Positions 26,838 to 34,453 of a stretch of DNA of 64,000 bases are shown here, piece after piece. The notes under the pieces were generated by a model, which was not told where the DNA came from, searched no databases, and worked only from the letters and a program-made list of their open reading frames with translations. The stretch's first letter is position 1, and the number at the start of each line of letters is the position of its first letter. This DNA comes from Malaciobacter mytili LMG 24559 (GTDB lineage: Bacteria > Campylobacterota > Campylobacteria > Campylobacterales > Arcobacteraceae), in assembly GCF_003346775.1 (NCBI RefSeq), contig NZ_CP031219.1, positions 2,170,001 to 2,234,000 of the forward strand, written 5' to 3'. The position numbers were made by a program, and so were the translations under genes.

Positions 26838-27989
26838 ATGAAAAAGAATTTAAGTTTATTTGCAAGCGCGGCAATTTTATGCACTACTTCTTTATTTGCT
26901 GACTCAACTTCTATTGATGAAGCGTTTAAAAATGGTAAAGTAAGTGGAGATATTTCTGTTCATTATGAAACATGGAATAAAAAAGGTGGTGAGGAAGATA
27001 GTGGTTTTTCTACACCTTCAGTTGGATTAAAATTTGAAACAGATACATATAAAGGTTTCCAAGCAGGAGTTGCATTTAGAGGTAATACAGAATTATCAGA
27101 AGAAAATCACGATGATTACGAAGCTACAATGCAAAAAGATGGTTCAGTTACAGAAGCATATGTACAATATGAAAATGATACTTTTTTAGTAAAAGCGGGG
27201 AGACAAGAGATTGATTTAGAGTGGTTAGGAGATTATAATGATGGTGTTGTTGCTGTATTAAAAGCAATCCCATATACAACTTTAACTGCTGGATACACAA
27301 ATAGACAAGCGGAAATTACACTAGATACACATGACAAATTTGAAAGATTTGAAAATAAAAAAGGTGATAACTCTGCTGGATATGTAATTGATGCAAAAGT
27401 TGAGCCATTAAAAGGTTTAGTATTTAATCCATATTTTTATACTGCAAAAGATATTGCTGATTATTATGGATTAAAAACTACTTTTGATACTGATGTTTAT
27501 GGATTAACTGCACACTACGCACAAACAAACGAAGATAATGTAAATGGTTCAAATGATGAAGATGGAAGCATTTTAAATTTAGAAGCAAGATTAAATATTG
27601 CTGATTTTACTTTTACAGCTGGATATATAAAAACAGATAGTAAAGGAGGAATTGGTTCAATGGATGCATTAGGTGATAATATTGATCCAACAGAAGAATT
27701 AGGTGATGCAGTTTATGCAACTGATTCAAAATCTTACTATTTAGGTGCAGGATATACATTTAAAGATTTAGAAATTTCTGCACTATATACTCAATCAAAA
27801 TATGAAAATACTGATAATAATGAAAACAATGTAAAAGATAAAGAATTAACTTTTGCAGCAGCATACAGTATCACTGAACAACTAGGTGTAGAAGTAATCT
27901 ATACTGATGTAGATGCAGATAAAGACTCTGTATTAAATGATGGACATGATTTTAATAAATTTGTAGCAAATGTTACATATAGTTTTTAA
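26838..27989 (+). CDS. Outer-membrane porin (Opr/OprD-like beta-barrel)
   Basis: A 383-aa outer-membrane protein: signal peptide (LSLFASAAILCTTSLFA), then alternating amphipathic strands typical of a porin barrel, and the terminal aromatic sequence ANVTYSF that directs barrel assembly. Motifs such as VKAGRQEIDLEWLGDYNDGV resemble the Opr-type porins of Campylobacterota. Acidic loops are frequent. It is preceded by a Fur-like site and followed by a strong terminator, so it is a single-gene, possibly iron-responsive unit. The substrate is not known. Confidence 0.82.
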   Translation: MKKNLSLFASAAILCTTSLFADSTSIDEAFKNGKVSGDISVHYETWNKKGGEEDSGFSTPSVGLKFETDTYKGFQAGVAFRGNTELSEENHDDYEATMQKDGSVTEAYVQYENDTFLVKAGRQEIDLEWLGDYNDGVVAVLKAIPYTTLTAGYTNRQAEITLDTHDKFERFENKKGDNSAGYVIDAKVEPLKGLVFNPYFYTAKDIADYYGLKTTFDTDVYGLTAHYAQTNEDNVNGSNDEDGSILNLEARLNIADFTFTAGYIKTDSKGGIGSMDALGDNIDPTEELGDAVYATDSKSYYLGAGYTFKDLEISALYTQSKYENTDNNENNVKDKELTFAAAYSITEQLGVEVIYTDVDADKDSVLNDGHDFNKFVANVTYSF

Positions 27990-28012
27990 AATATTTTCTC
28001 TTTTATTAAGAT

Positions 28013-28045
28013 AAAAGGTCAAGATTAACTCTTGGCCTTTTTTTA
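28013..28045 (+). terminator. Terminator after the porin
   Basis: AAAAGGTCAAG (28013-28023) pairs with CTTGGCCTTTT (28031-28041), loop ATTAACT, followed by more T. It separates the porin from the next iron-regulated unit. Confidence 0.85.
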
Positions 28046-28112
28046 TTTTCAATCTTTTTGATAACAAGTATCAATATTAATCTTACTTTAAGAAAACTTT
28101 CTATATTATTTT

Positions 28113-28131
28113 AATAATGATTATCATTTAA
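28113..28131. promoter_or_regulatory. Fur box upstream of the 21-aa microprotein
   Basis: AATAATGATTATCATTTAA, closely matching the Fur consensus, 10 bases before the microprotein start region. A second weaker TGATA...TATCA pair lies at 28059-28073. Confidence 0.7.
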
Positions 28132-28141
28132 AGGATAGAAA

Positions 28142-28207
28142 ATGGCTTCTTTATTTATTTGTAATAACAAAGATGAACTAATTAAACCAACAGGTTGTAC
28201 TTGCTAA
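28142..28207 (+). CDS. 21-residue cysteine-ending microprotein
   Basis: A 21-codon ORF starting ATG 28142 with AAGGA 6 bases upstream: it begins MASLFICNN and ends KPTGCTC. Three cysteines in 21 residues, two of them at the extreme C-terminus, suggest metal or thiol chemistry. A Fur box lies directly upstream and the DUF2325 gene starts 13 bases downstream, so it leads a Fur-controlled unit with DUF2325, an unknown protein and flavodoxin. Too short for most gene finders; family unknown. It could also be a leader peptide that controls the operon. Confidence 0.6.
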   Translation: MASLFICNNKDELIKPTGCTC

Positions 28208-28220
28208 AAGGGGAAATAAA

Positions 28221-28547
28221 ATGAGCGTTTTAATTATTGGAGGAGATAAGATCTCTCAAATATCAACAATGTTAGAAGATTTAGGTGCAAAAACAATCAA
28301 TCATTGGGATGCAAGAAAAAAATCATCTGCTCCCAAGAAAAAAATACCACAAGATACAGATTGCATTATAATGCTTACTTCTTTTTTAAACCATAATACT
28401 ATGCTTAAGTATAAAAGTGAAGCAAAAAGAAAAGAGATACCTTTTATTTGTGCTAAAAGAAGTGTAAATTGTGTTTATGATGAATATGTAAAAGTTATGG
28501 GTATCAAAAATTGCAATGACTGCTATGCAAATTGTGGAAATAAATAA
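28221..28547 (+). CDS. DUF2325 family protein
   Basis: A 108-aa DUF2325 protein: N-terminal VLIIGGDK, the central CIIMLTSFLNHN, and PFICAKRSVN. DUF2325 proteins are small Rossmann-like proteins of unknown function. A cysteine-rich tail, CNDCYANCGN, might bind a metal. Preceded by AAGGGG, it follows the microprotein and overlaps the next gene by one base (TAATG), and is presumably iron-regulated from the upstream Fur box. Confidence 0.8.
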   Translation: MSVLIIGGDKISQISTMLEDLGAKTINHWDARKKSSAPKKKIPQDTDCIIMLTSFLNHNTMLKYKSEAKRKEIPFICAKRSVNCVYDEYVKVMGIKNCNDCYANCGNK

Positions 28548-29311
28548 TGATATTAAATACTATTGATTTTCATAAAAATTTTTTAGGTTTTATTGATAGT
28601 AATGAGTTCTTGCCGGAAGATTTTGATCAATTCAACTCTAGTTTTAGATTAAGACAGCTTTTTTTAAACTTAAGTAATAATATATTAAAAGACACATGTA
28701 CTTTTAATAAATTTGAGCAAAAAAAACTGGCAAGATACCCATTAAAAAATGCTTTTAAATATAAAATTGATTCATTATTACCTATTAGTTATATAAAAAC
28801 TTTTAAGCTTTCTTCATCTTTTAATTTCTGTAAAAATTCTACATTAATAATTAATGCTTATAAAAATAGAAAATCTACTTTTATAAGTAGTTCTCAAAAG
28901 ATGTTAAAAATAGCAAAGCTTATTAATTTATGCTATGTAAATAATCAACTTCAATTAATGCTAGATAAAGATTTACTATTTCATGAGTTTGTTTTTCAAA
29001 AAATTAAAAAATTACATAAAGATAAAAAAGTTCAAGATTTGGGTGATTCTATTTCCATAAAAGGAAAAGATATTGATTCACTTAAAATTTACACTTCTTG
29101 GAAAAATATAGAAGTTAAAAAACCAAATATTAAAAATGAATTAGAAAATGCAATCAAAAGTATCAAAAATGAAAACTATACGCAAGTATATTTAGTCTAT
29201 CCAAAAGCAAATGATTTTAAAAGACATATACCTGTTTTTGTAGATGAATTAAAACATAAACCTTATGTAATAAAAGCAATTCCATATTCATTAAGGTCAA
29301 TAATTAGATAA
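28547..29311 (+). CDS. Hypothetical protein in the Fur-regulated flavodoxin unit
   Basis: A 254-aa basic soluble protein with no signal peptide or membrane helix and no family I recognise. Cysteines are scattered (DTCTF, NFCKN, NLCYV) and do not form a cluster motif. The C-terminal third (YTQVYLVYPKANDFKRHIPV) looks like a folded alpha/beta unit. The start overlaps the DUF2325 stop and the end is 17 bases before the first flavodoxin, so these probably act together in the iron-limitation response. Confidence 0.65.
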   Translation: MILNTIDFHKNFLGFIDSNEFLPEDFDQFNSSFRLRQLFLNLSNNILKDTCTFNKFEQKKLARYPLKNAFKYKIDSLLPISYIKTFKLSSSFNFCKNSTLIINAYKNRKSTFISSSQKMLKIAKLINLCYVNNQLQLMLDKDLLFHEFVFQKIKKLHKDKKVQDLGDSISIKGKDIDSLKIYTSWKNIEVKKPNIKNELENAIKSIKNENYTQVYLVYPKANDFKRHIPVFVDELKHKPYVIKAIPYSLRSIIR

Positions 29312-29328
29312 AAGGAGAATAATAAAAT

Positions 29329-29826
29329 ATGGCAACAGCACTTTTTTTTGCTAGTAGCACAGGAAATACTGAAGAAGTTGCAAATAAAATTGCAAAATCT
29401 TTAGGGGATATTAAAATATATAATATATGTGATAGCGATGTAAATGATATATTAAACTATGATAAGATAATCCTAGGTACTTCAACTTGGGGAGAAGGTG
29501 AACTTCAAGATGATTGGGATGAGATTTGGGAAGAGTTTTGCTCACTAGATTTTTCAAATAAAACAGTAGCACTATTTGGACTAGGGGATCAAGATGGTTA
29601 TGGTGATGAGTTTTGTGATGCTTTAGGAATAATGTATGAACAAGTTAAAAAAGCAAATGCAAATATTATAGGATTTACTTCAACTGATGGTTATGAGTAT
29701 GAATATTCTAAAGCACAAATTGGTGATGAATTTGCAGGTTTAGTTATAGATGAAGATAACCAAGATGACCTAACTGATGAAAGAATTGCTTCTTGGATTG
29801 AGAAAATAAAAAACAAGATTCTATAA
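29329..29826 (+). CDS. fldA: Flavodoxin (first of three)
   Basis: A 165-aa long-chain flavodoxin, an FMN-binding electron carrier that replaces ferredoxin when iron is scarce. The phosphate loop SSTGNT (residues 9-14), the Trp loop TSTWGEGELQDDW and the GLGDQDGYGDEF loop are all canonical. It is the last gene of the microprotein-DUF2325 unit and is followed by a hairpin. The third paralogue is closer to this one than the second is. Confidence 0.92.
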   Translation: MATALFFASSTGNTEEVANKIAKSLGDIKIYNICDSDVNDILNYDKIILGTSTWGEGELQDDWDEIWEEFCSLDFSNKTVALFGLGDQDGYGDEFCDALGIMYEQVKKANANIIGFTSTDGYEYEYSKAQIGDEFAGLVIDEDNQDDLTDERIASWIEKIKNKIL

Positions 29827-29852
29827 AAAGTCAAGATTTACTCTTGACTTTC
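29827..29852 (+). terminator. Hairpin after flavodoxin 1
   Basis: AAAGTCAAGA (29827-29836) pairs with TCTTGACTTT (29842-29851), 10 bp, loop TTTAC. Only a short T run follows, so termination may be partial. Confidence 0.55.
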
Positions 29853-29950
29853 TTAAATAAAACTTATTATACTATCTAAACAAAAATTTATACCTTATTT
29901 AAAAATAATTGTTTTACTATATTAATAAAGATTAAAGCAAAGGAGTTACT

Positions 29951-30460
29951 ATGACTTGTGCAATATTTTATGCTAGTAAGAGTGGACACGCAAAAGAGGT
30001 AGCAAATAAAATATCTTTTGCTTTAGATGAAATTAGAGTTTTTGATATAGCTGTTACAGGAAGTGAATATATCAATGACTACAAGCATCTAGTTTTTGGT
30101 ATTTCAACTTGGAATCATGGTCAAATGCAACAGGACTGGCAAAAGATTTGGAAAGATTTTTCACATATTGATTTTAAAGGTAAAAAAGTTGCAATTTTTG
30201 GTCTAGGAGATCAAAAAAAATACCCTGATGAATTTGCAGATGCAATGAGATATGTTTATGATGATTTAATATCTCATGGAGCAACTGTTGTTGGTTTTAC
30301 TTCAACTAAAGGATATGAATTTAACTCTTCAAAAGCAGTGATTGATGGTAAATTTGTAGGTTTAGTTTTAGATGAAGATAACCAAAGTCATTTAACAGAT
30401 GAAAGAATAAAAAAGTGGGCAGAAGAGATAAAAAGTGAAATCTTATATGCAACTTCTTAA
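29951..30460 (+). CDS. Flavodoxin-like protein with altered FMN phosphate loop
   Basis: A 169-aa flavodoxin paralogue, but the FMN phosphate loop is SKSGHA instead of S-x-TGNT, and the Trp loop is TWNHGQMQQDW instead of TWGEGELQDDW, with acidic residues replaced by His and Gln. The GLGDQKKYPDEF loop is retained. It may bind FMN weakly, bind another ligand, or prefer different partners. It has its own ribosome site (AAAGGAG) and a 124-base upstream gap in which I see no Fur palindrome, so it is likely regulated apart from its neighbours. Confidence 0.82.
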   Translation: MTCAIFYASKSGHAKEVANKISFALDEIRVFDIAVTGSEYINDYKHLVFGISTWNHGQMQQDWQKIWKDFSHIDFKGKKVAIFGLGDQKKYPDEFADAMRYVYDDLISHGATVVGFTSTKGYEFNSSKAVIDGKFVGLVLDEDNQSHLTDERIKKWAEEIKSEILYATS

Positions 30461-30552
30461 AAATAAATTAACAAAATAGATACTTAATTTAAATAAGACA
30501 TTTTTTATCCTATTTATATAAAATTATAAAAAATTTTATATAAAGGATTAAA

Positions 30553-31056
30553 ATGTCAAGTGCCATATTCTATGCAAGTAGTACAGGAAATACTGAAGAA
30601 ATAGCAAATAAAATTATAGAAAAATTAGGAAATATTGATTCATATAATATAAGTAATAATCAAGAAGATGTAAAAAAAATTGCTACTTATGATAAACTAA
30701 TCTTAGCCACTTCAACATGGGGTGATGGGGATTTACAAGATGATTGGGATGAATCTTGGGATAATTTTAAAGAAATTGATTTTTCAAATAAAATTGTAGC
30801 ACTAGTTGGATTAGGAGATCAAGAAAGCTATGATGATACTTTTGTAAATTCACTAGGAACAATGTATGAACAAGTTATTTCTCAAGGTGGGAAAGTTATT
30901 GGTTTTACTTCTAAAGAAGGTTATGAGTTTGAAGAATCAACGGCACTAAAAGATAACCAATTTGTAGGTTTAGTTATAGATGAAGATAACCAAAGTGATT
31001 TAACTGATGAAAGAATAGATAATTGGATAGAGAAAATTAAAGAGGAAATCTTATAA
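30553..31056 (+). CDS. Flavodoxin (third of three)
   Basis: A 167-aa flavodoxin with intact FMN motifs: SSTGNT at residues 9-14, STWGDGDLQDDW, and GLGDQESYDDTF. It is similar to the first paralogue along its whole length, including the C-terminal VGLVIDEDNQSDLTDERI segment, so the tandem set arose by duplication. It converges with the fur gene, with a short perfect hairpin (31060-31079) between them. Confidence 0.9.
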   Translation: MSSAIFYASSTGNTEEIANKIIEKLGNIDSYNISNNQEDVKKIATYDKLILATSTWGDGDLQDDWDESWDNFKEIDFSNKIVALVGLGDQESYDDTFVNSLGTMYEQVISQGGKVIGFTSKEGYEFEESTALKDNQFVGLVIDEDNQSDLTDERIDNWIEKIKEEIL

Positions 31057-31079
31057 GTGTTAAGGAGTTTACTCCTTAA

Positions 31080-31523
31080 TTACTTATCTTGGCACTCTTT
31101 ACAAGTTCCATACAATTGCATAGAATGACTTGTAATTTTAAAGTTATTCTTTTTAGCAATTCTATCTTGTCTTTTTTCAATCTCATCATCTATAAATTCA
31201 ATAATTTTTCCACAAGTTGTACAAATCAAGTGGTCATGATGTGATTTTGCATTACTTTCATATTTTTTACCTTCAGTTCCAAAAGCAATTGATGTAATTA
31301 AATCAACTTCTTCTAAAAAACCCAAAGCTCTATAAACTGTTGCAATTCCTATATTTGAGTCTGAATATTTATTTTTAATCTCATTATAAACATCTTCAGC
31401 ACTTAAATGTCCCTTAGCATTTATAAGAATATCTAAAACAATTTCCCTTTGTTCTGTATATTTTAGACCTTTTTGTTTTACTATTCTTTTAAGTTCTTCT
31501 ATTACTTCTTCATTATTTGTCAT
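31080..31523 (-). CDS. fur: Fur family ferric uptake regulator
   Basis: A 147-aa Fur-family repressor: winged helix (LSAEDVYNEI...IGIATVYRAL), the regulatory motif HHDHLICTTCGK, and a second Cys pair CKEC near the end, the structural zinc site. It is the prime candidate to bind the Fur boxes across this region. The ATG at 31523 was chosen, with GAAGGG upstream; a TTG at 31553 gives 10 unlikely extra residues. It is the last minus-strand gene after the ferrosome-like cluster. A PerR identity cannot be excluded from sequence alone. Confidence 0.88.
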   Translation of the reverse strand: MTNNEEVIEELKRIVKQKGLKYTEQREIVLDILINAKGHLSAEDVYNEIKNKYSDSNIGIATVYRALGFLEEVDLITSIAFGTEGKKYESNAKSHHDHLICTTCGKIIEFIDDEIEKRQDRIAKKNNFKITSHSMQLYGTCKECQDK

Positions 31524-31608
31524 AAAAATACGCCCTTCAAATTTTATACACAATTATAGTATATCTAAAGTTAGCAAAAATTTCAACATAAATATATATA
31601 AGTAAAAT

Positions 31609-31818
31609 TTATTTGTTTTTCAGTTTTTTACTCTTTTTTTCAGGTTGGTAAAGCATATGATGCCATAAAGCAAAACCACAAAATGCGGCACCGGCAACTA
31701 TGTGAGTTTTTTTAGCAATACTATTTTTCATAAACATAGAAGTTACAACCGTTGCTCCTAAAGTAGCAGTCATTCCTATTTTTGCAACTTCTTTTTTTAT
31801 TTCATTATCGACTTTCAT
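31609..31818 (-). CDS. Small membrane protein next to the ferrosome-like cluster
   Basis: A 69-aa protein: a charged N-terminus, one hydrophobic Gly/Ala/Thr-rich segment (IGMTATLGATVVTSMFM), a second hydrophobic segment (IVAGAAFCGFALWHHMLY) and a lysine-rich tail. Glycine-zipper style helices recall the other small proteins of the neighbouring cluster. It overlaps the preceding 40-aa ORF by 14 bases, and both lie downstream of two Fur boxes. No family is recognised; a component or accessory of the iron organelle is inferred from context. Confidence 0.65.
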   Translation of the reverse strand: MKVDNEIKKEVAKIGMTATLGATVVTSMFMKNSIAKKTHIVAGAAFCGFALWHHMLYQPEKKSKKLKNK

Positions 31819-31927
31819 TCCTTTGTTTCCTTCTTTGTCTTCTTTGAATAGTCTTTTTTGTCCCTTTTATAGTCTCATAAGTTAATGCTGCTGTTAATAT
31901 AGTAGCAATAGGTAAAATGAAAGGCAT
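31805..31927 (-). CDS. 40-residue membrane microprotein
   Basis: A 40-codon ORF with ATG 31927, AGGAG 9 bases upstream. It has one membrane helix (MPFILPIATILTAALTYETI) and a very basic tail (KKTIQRRQRRKQRN). A near-perfect Fur box is immediately upstream (31943-31957), and its end overlaps the start of the 69-aa gene, so both are likely translated together under iron control. Not a known family to me. The positive tail would lie at the cytoplasmic face and could bind phosphate-rich or iron-phosphate surfaces; that is speculation. Confidence 0.6.
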   Translation of the reverse strand: MPFILPIATILTAALTYETIKGTKKTIQRRQRRKQRNESR

Positions 31928-31942
31928 AAATTTATCTCCTAA

Positions 31943-31957
31943 TGATAATAGTTATCA
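31943..31957. promoter_or_regulatory. Fur box upstream of the 40-aa and 69-aa genes
   Basis: TGATAATAGTTATCA: the 7-1-7 Fur core with one mismatch, just upstream of the 40-aa ORF Shine-Dalgarno. Confidence 0.75.
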
Positions 31958-31988
31958 TAATTTTATCCTTTTAAAGTTTAAATAAAAC

Positions 31989-32003
31989 TGATACTAATTA
32001 TCA
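31989..32003. promoter_or_regulatory. Second Fur box in the same gap
   Basis: TGATACTAATTATCA: another 7-1-7 core with one mismatch, 32 bases from the first, so Fur could bind as two dimers in this short promoter. Confidence 0.7.
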
Positions 32004-32014
32004 TAATAAATTTA

Positions 32015-34120
32015 TTAAGCCTTTACTCCTTTTATAGAGTTTAAAAGTAAACCAATTGTTGTTCCATTATGTAAAACTGCAGTAACAATAGGAGAAAAAG
32101 CTCCAAAAGTTGCACCTGCTAAAATTGCTGAATTTACCCCAACTGTTGCTTTAAAGTTTGTATTTATAAGTCTCATAGTTTTATTTGCTAACTCTTTTGC
32201 TTCAACAACAGCTTGTATATCATCTTTTAATAAACTAACATCTGCTGTTGCTTTAGCAATATCAGCCCCTTTACTCATAGAAATACCAACACTAGCACTA
32301 ATTAAGGCAGGTGCATCATTTATCCCATCACCAACAAAAGCAACTTTTCTACCTTCATCCATCATTTTTTTAACAATTGCTGCTTTATCAGTAGGAAGTA
32401 ATTCAGAAAAAACCTCATCAATACCTAATTCTTCAGCAACCATTTGGGCTTTTTTATCAACATCTCCTGTTAGCATAACTAGATGTTTTACACCCAATTG
32501 TCTTAATCTTAATAAAGATTCTTTTGCATTATCTCTAATCTTATCACTTAAAGCAATTGTTCCTAATAGTTTCCCATTAAATCCAATATAAAGTAGAGTT
32601 TTACCCTCATCTAAACTTTTATTTATTTTCTCTTTATGTGAAGAAAAATCTATTTTTTCATCATCCTCTAGAAAATGTCTACTTCCAATTATAACTGATT
32701 TACCATCAACTTCTGTTTTTACACCATGAGCAACAATAAATTCTACTTCTTCATGGTGCATATGTACAAAGCCCCTTTGTTTAGCAGCTTTAACAACCGC
32801 TTCTGCAACTGGATGAAAGTAGTGTTCTTCTGTACTTGCTGTTAGATTTAAAACCTCTTCTTCTGTCCATTGTTCATCAAAAGATTGAACTTCTATTACT
32901 TCTAAATCACCTTTAGTTAAAGTTCCTGTTTTATCAAAAATAAAAGTATCCACATTTGATAACGATTCAATTGATTTTGCACCTTTTATCATAATTCCAT
33001 TATGACCTGCTTTTGAAATAGTTGATTTAAAAGCAACTGGAGTAGCAAGTTTTAAAGCACAAGAATAATCAGCTTGTAAAATAGAAGCTACCCTTTCAAA
33101 ATCTTTAGTTATCAAATAAGAAAAACCTGCTAAACCTAAAGTTACAGGAACTAATTTATCGGCTAATTTTGTTGCTTTTAGTTGTACTGAAGATTTTTCA
33201 TTTAATGAACTTTCAATATAGTGTTTAATTCTTTGTGTGGCAGTATTTGCCCCCACATGTTCAGCCCAGATTTTTAACCTACCCTCTTCTAAAACAGTTC
33301 CAGAAATAACCCTATCTCCCCTTTGTTTTTTTATAGGTTCAGCTTCACCTGTCATAGATACTTGATTTACACTTGCATCTCCAAATACAATATGTCCATC
33401 AACAGGGATTGTACTACCAGCACTAACTACTACTATATCTCCAACATCAATCTCTTCTGTTTTAACTAAAACTTCAACTTTTTTACCATCTTGAAGCTTT
33501 TCAATCCATGCCTCTTTTACATTTGGTTTAGCTAACTCTTTTAATAAATCATCACTTTTATGAACAGTAGTCTCTTCAATATACTCACCAAGAGCTAGCA
33601 TTGTATTTGTTGAATTTGCTGCTAAATAATCTTTTCTATAAACAGAAATACCAACGGCTGCACTTTCTAAAACCTTTGAAGTTAAACCTTCATTAAAAAG
33701 TTCTTTTGTTCCTTCAATTAATAAAGGAGTTGCAGCTGTTGTAGTAAGTAAAGCTTTAGCTAAATTATTAGAAATAAACCTTTCAGCAACTAAAGCACCA
33801 CCTGCTCTTACAACTCCTTCTAAAGAAGGCTTTTCATTTTTTATACAACTAACACAAACAGCATTATCTTCACAATTTGTTGAAAGAAGATCTTCTAAAG
33901 TAAGAGTTTTTAAACTCTCTTCAATAGTTTTTTTAATATCAATATTTTCAATATTAAAAATAATACTATATGCTTTTTTATTTACACGAACACTATTGAC
34001 ACCTTGTATATTCTCAAGATATGCTTTTAAAATATTTTCATCAATAAACTCTTCTTTTAAAAGTTCAAATTTATATCTTAATCTTGTTAAGGTTTCATGT
34101 ACTTTTATAAATTTATTCAT
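32015..34120 (-). CDS. P1B-type ATPase, ferrosome FezB/P1B-6-like
   Basis: A 701-aa heavy-metal P-type ATPase. The N-terminal 75 residues form an HMA-like fold without the CxxC metal site (LTRLRYKFELL). Then come membrane helices, the actuator loop SMTGEAEP, the phosphorylation site DKTGTLTKG, the HP locus (EEHYFHPVAEA) and GDGINDAPAL. The intramembrane CPC motif is replaced by YSCALKLATP, a mark I associate with the iron-organelle P1B-6 group. It is the last gene of a six-gene operon with an HMA2 protein, a ferritin-like protein and small membrane proteins, and would pump iron into the organelle lumen. Copper or zinc export is less likely. Confidence 0.8.
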   Translation of the reverse strand: MNKFIKVHETLTRLRYKFELLKEEFIDENILKAYLENIQGVNSVRVNKKAYSIIFNIENIDIKKTIEESLKTLTLEDLLSTNCEDNAVCVSCIKNEKPSLEGVVRAGGALVAERFISNNLAKALLTTTAATPLLIEGTKELFNEGLTSKVLESAAVGISVYRKDYLAANSTNTMLALGEYIEETTVHKSDDLLKELAKPNVKEAWIEKLQDGKKVEVLVKTEEIDVGDIVVVSAGSTIPVDGHIVFGDASVNQVSMTGEAEPIKKQRGDRVISGTVLEEGRLKIWAEHVGANTATQRIKHYIESSLNEKSSVQLKATKLADKLVPVTLGLAGFSYLITKDFERVASILQADYSCALKLATPVAFKSTISKAGHNGIMIKGAKSIESLSNVDTFIFDKTGTLTKGDLEVIEVQSFDEQWTEEEVLNLTASTEEHYFHPVAEAVVKAAKQRGFVHMHHEEVEFIVAHGVKTEVDGKSVIIGSRHFLEDDEKIDFSSHKEKINKSLDEGKTLLYIGFNGKLLGTIALSDKIRDNAKESLLRLRQLGVKHLVMLTGDVDKKAQMVAEELGIDEVFSELLPTDKAAIVKKMMDEGRKVAFVGDGINDAPALISASVGISMSKGADIAKATADVSLLKDDIQAVVEAKELANKTMRLINTNFKATVGVNSAILAGATFGAFSPIVTAVLHNGTTIGLLLNSIKGVKA

Positions 34121-34123
34121 AAA

Positions 34124-34453
34124 CTACTCTTGATTTGCTTCCATAGCAGCTTTAGCATCTTCCATTCTCTCTTTTAACTCTTCCATTCCAGCTTGAAAAA
34201 GTTCAGTACCTTTTGATACAGCTTTCATTATATTTTCTTGCGCACCTTTATTTGTAAGAAGATAAGTAACAGCTGCACCAATTAATGCACCTTTTATAAA
34301 ATCACCACTATTAAATCCACTATTTTGCCCATTTTGCATATTTTGTACATTTGTTGGTGATTGATTTATATAAGGATTTTGATTTAAAGTATTATTTTGA
34401 ATAGCTCTACTATTTTCAATATTTATATCATACATATTTGTATTCTTATTCAT
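34124..34453 (-). CDS. Small YtxH-like membrane protein of the ferrosome-like operon
   Basis: A 109-aa protein with an Asn/Gln-rich N-terminal 45 residues (repeated NMQNGQNSG type), one glycine-rich membrane helix (GDFIKGALIGAAVTYLLT) and an amphipathic Glu/Lys helix at the C-terminus (FQAGMEELKERMEDAKAAME). The helix-plus-coiled-coil layout resembles YtxH/gas-vesicle-like proteins and the small membrane proteins of ferrosome loci. It starts 8 bases inside the previous gene and ends 3 bases before the ATPase, so it belongs to the same transcript. Confidence 0.7.
   Translation of the reverse strand: MNKNTNMYDINIENSRAIQNNTLNQNPYINQSPTNVQNMQNGQNSGFNSGDFIKGALIGAAVTYLLTNKGAQENIMKAVSKGTELFQAGMEELKERMEDAKAAMEANQE

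Noticed and set aside
31524-31553. N-terminal extension of Fur to a TTG at 31553
   Set aside because: The ATG at 31523 has a ribosome site and gives the normal Fur length; the extra residues match no Fur N-terminus I know.
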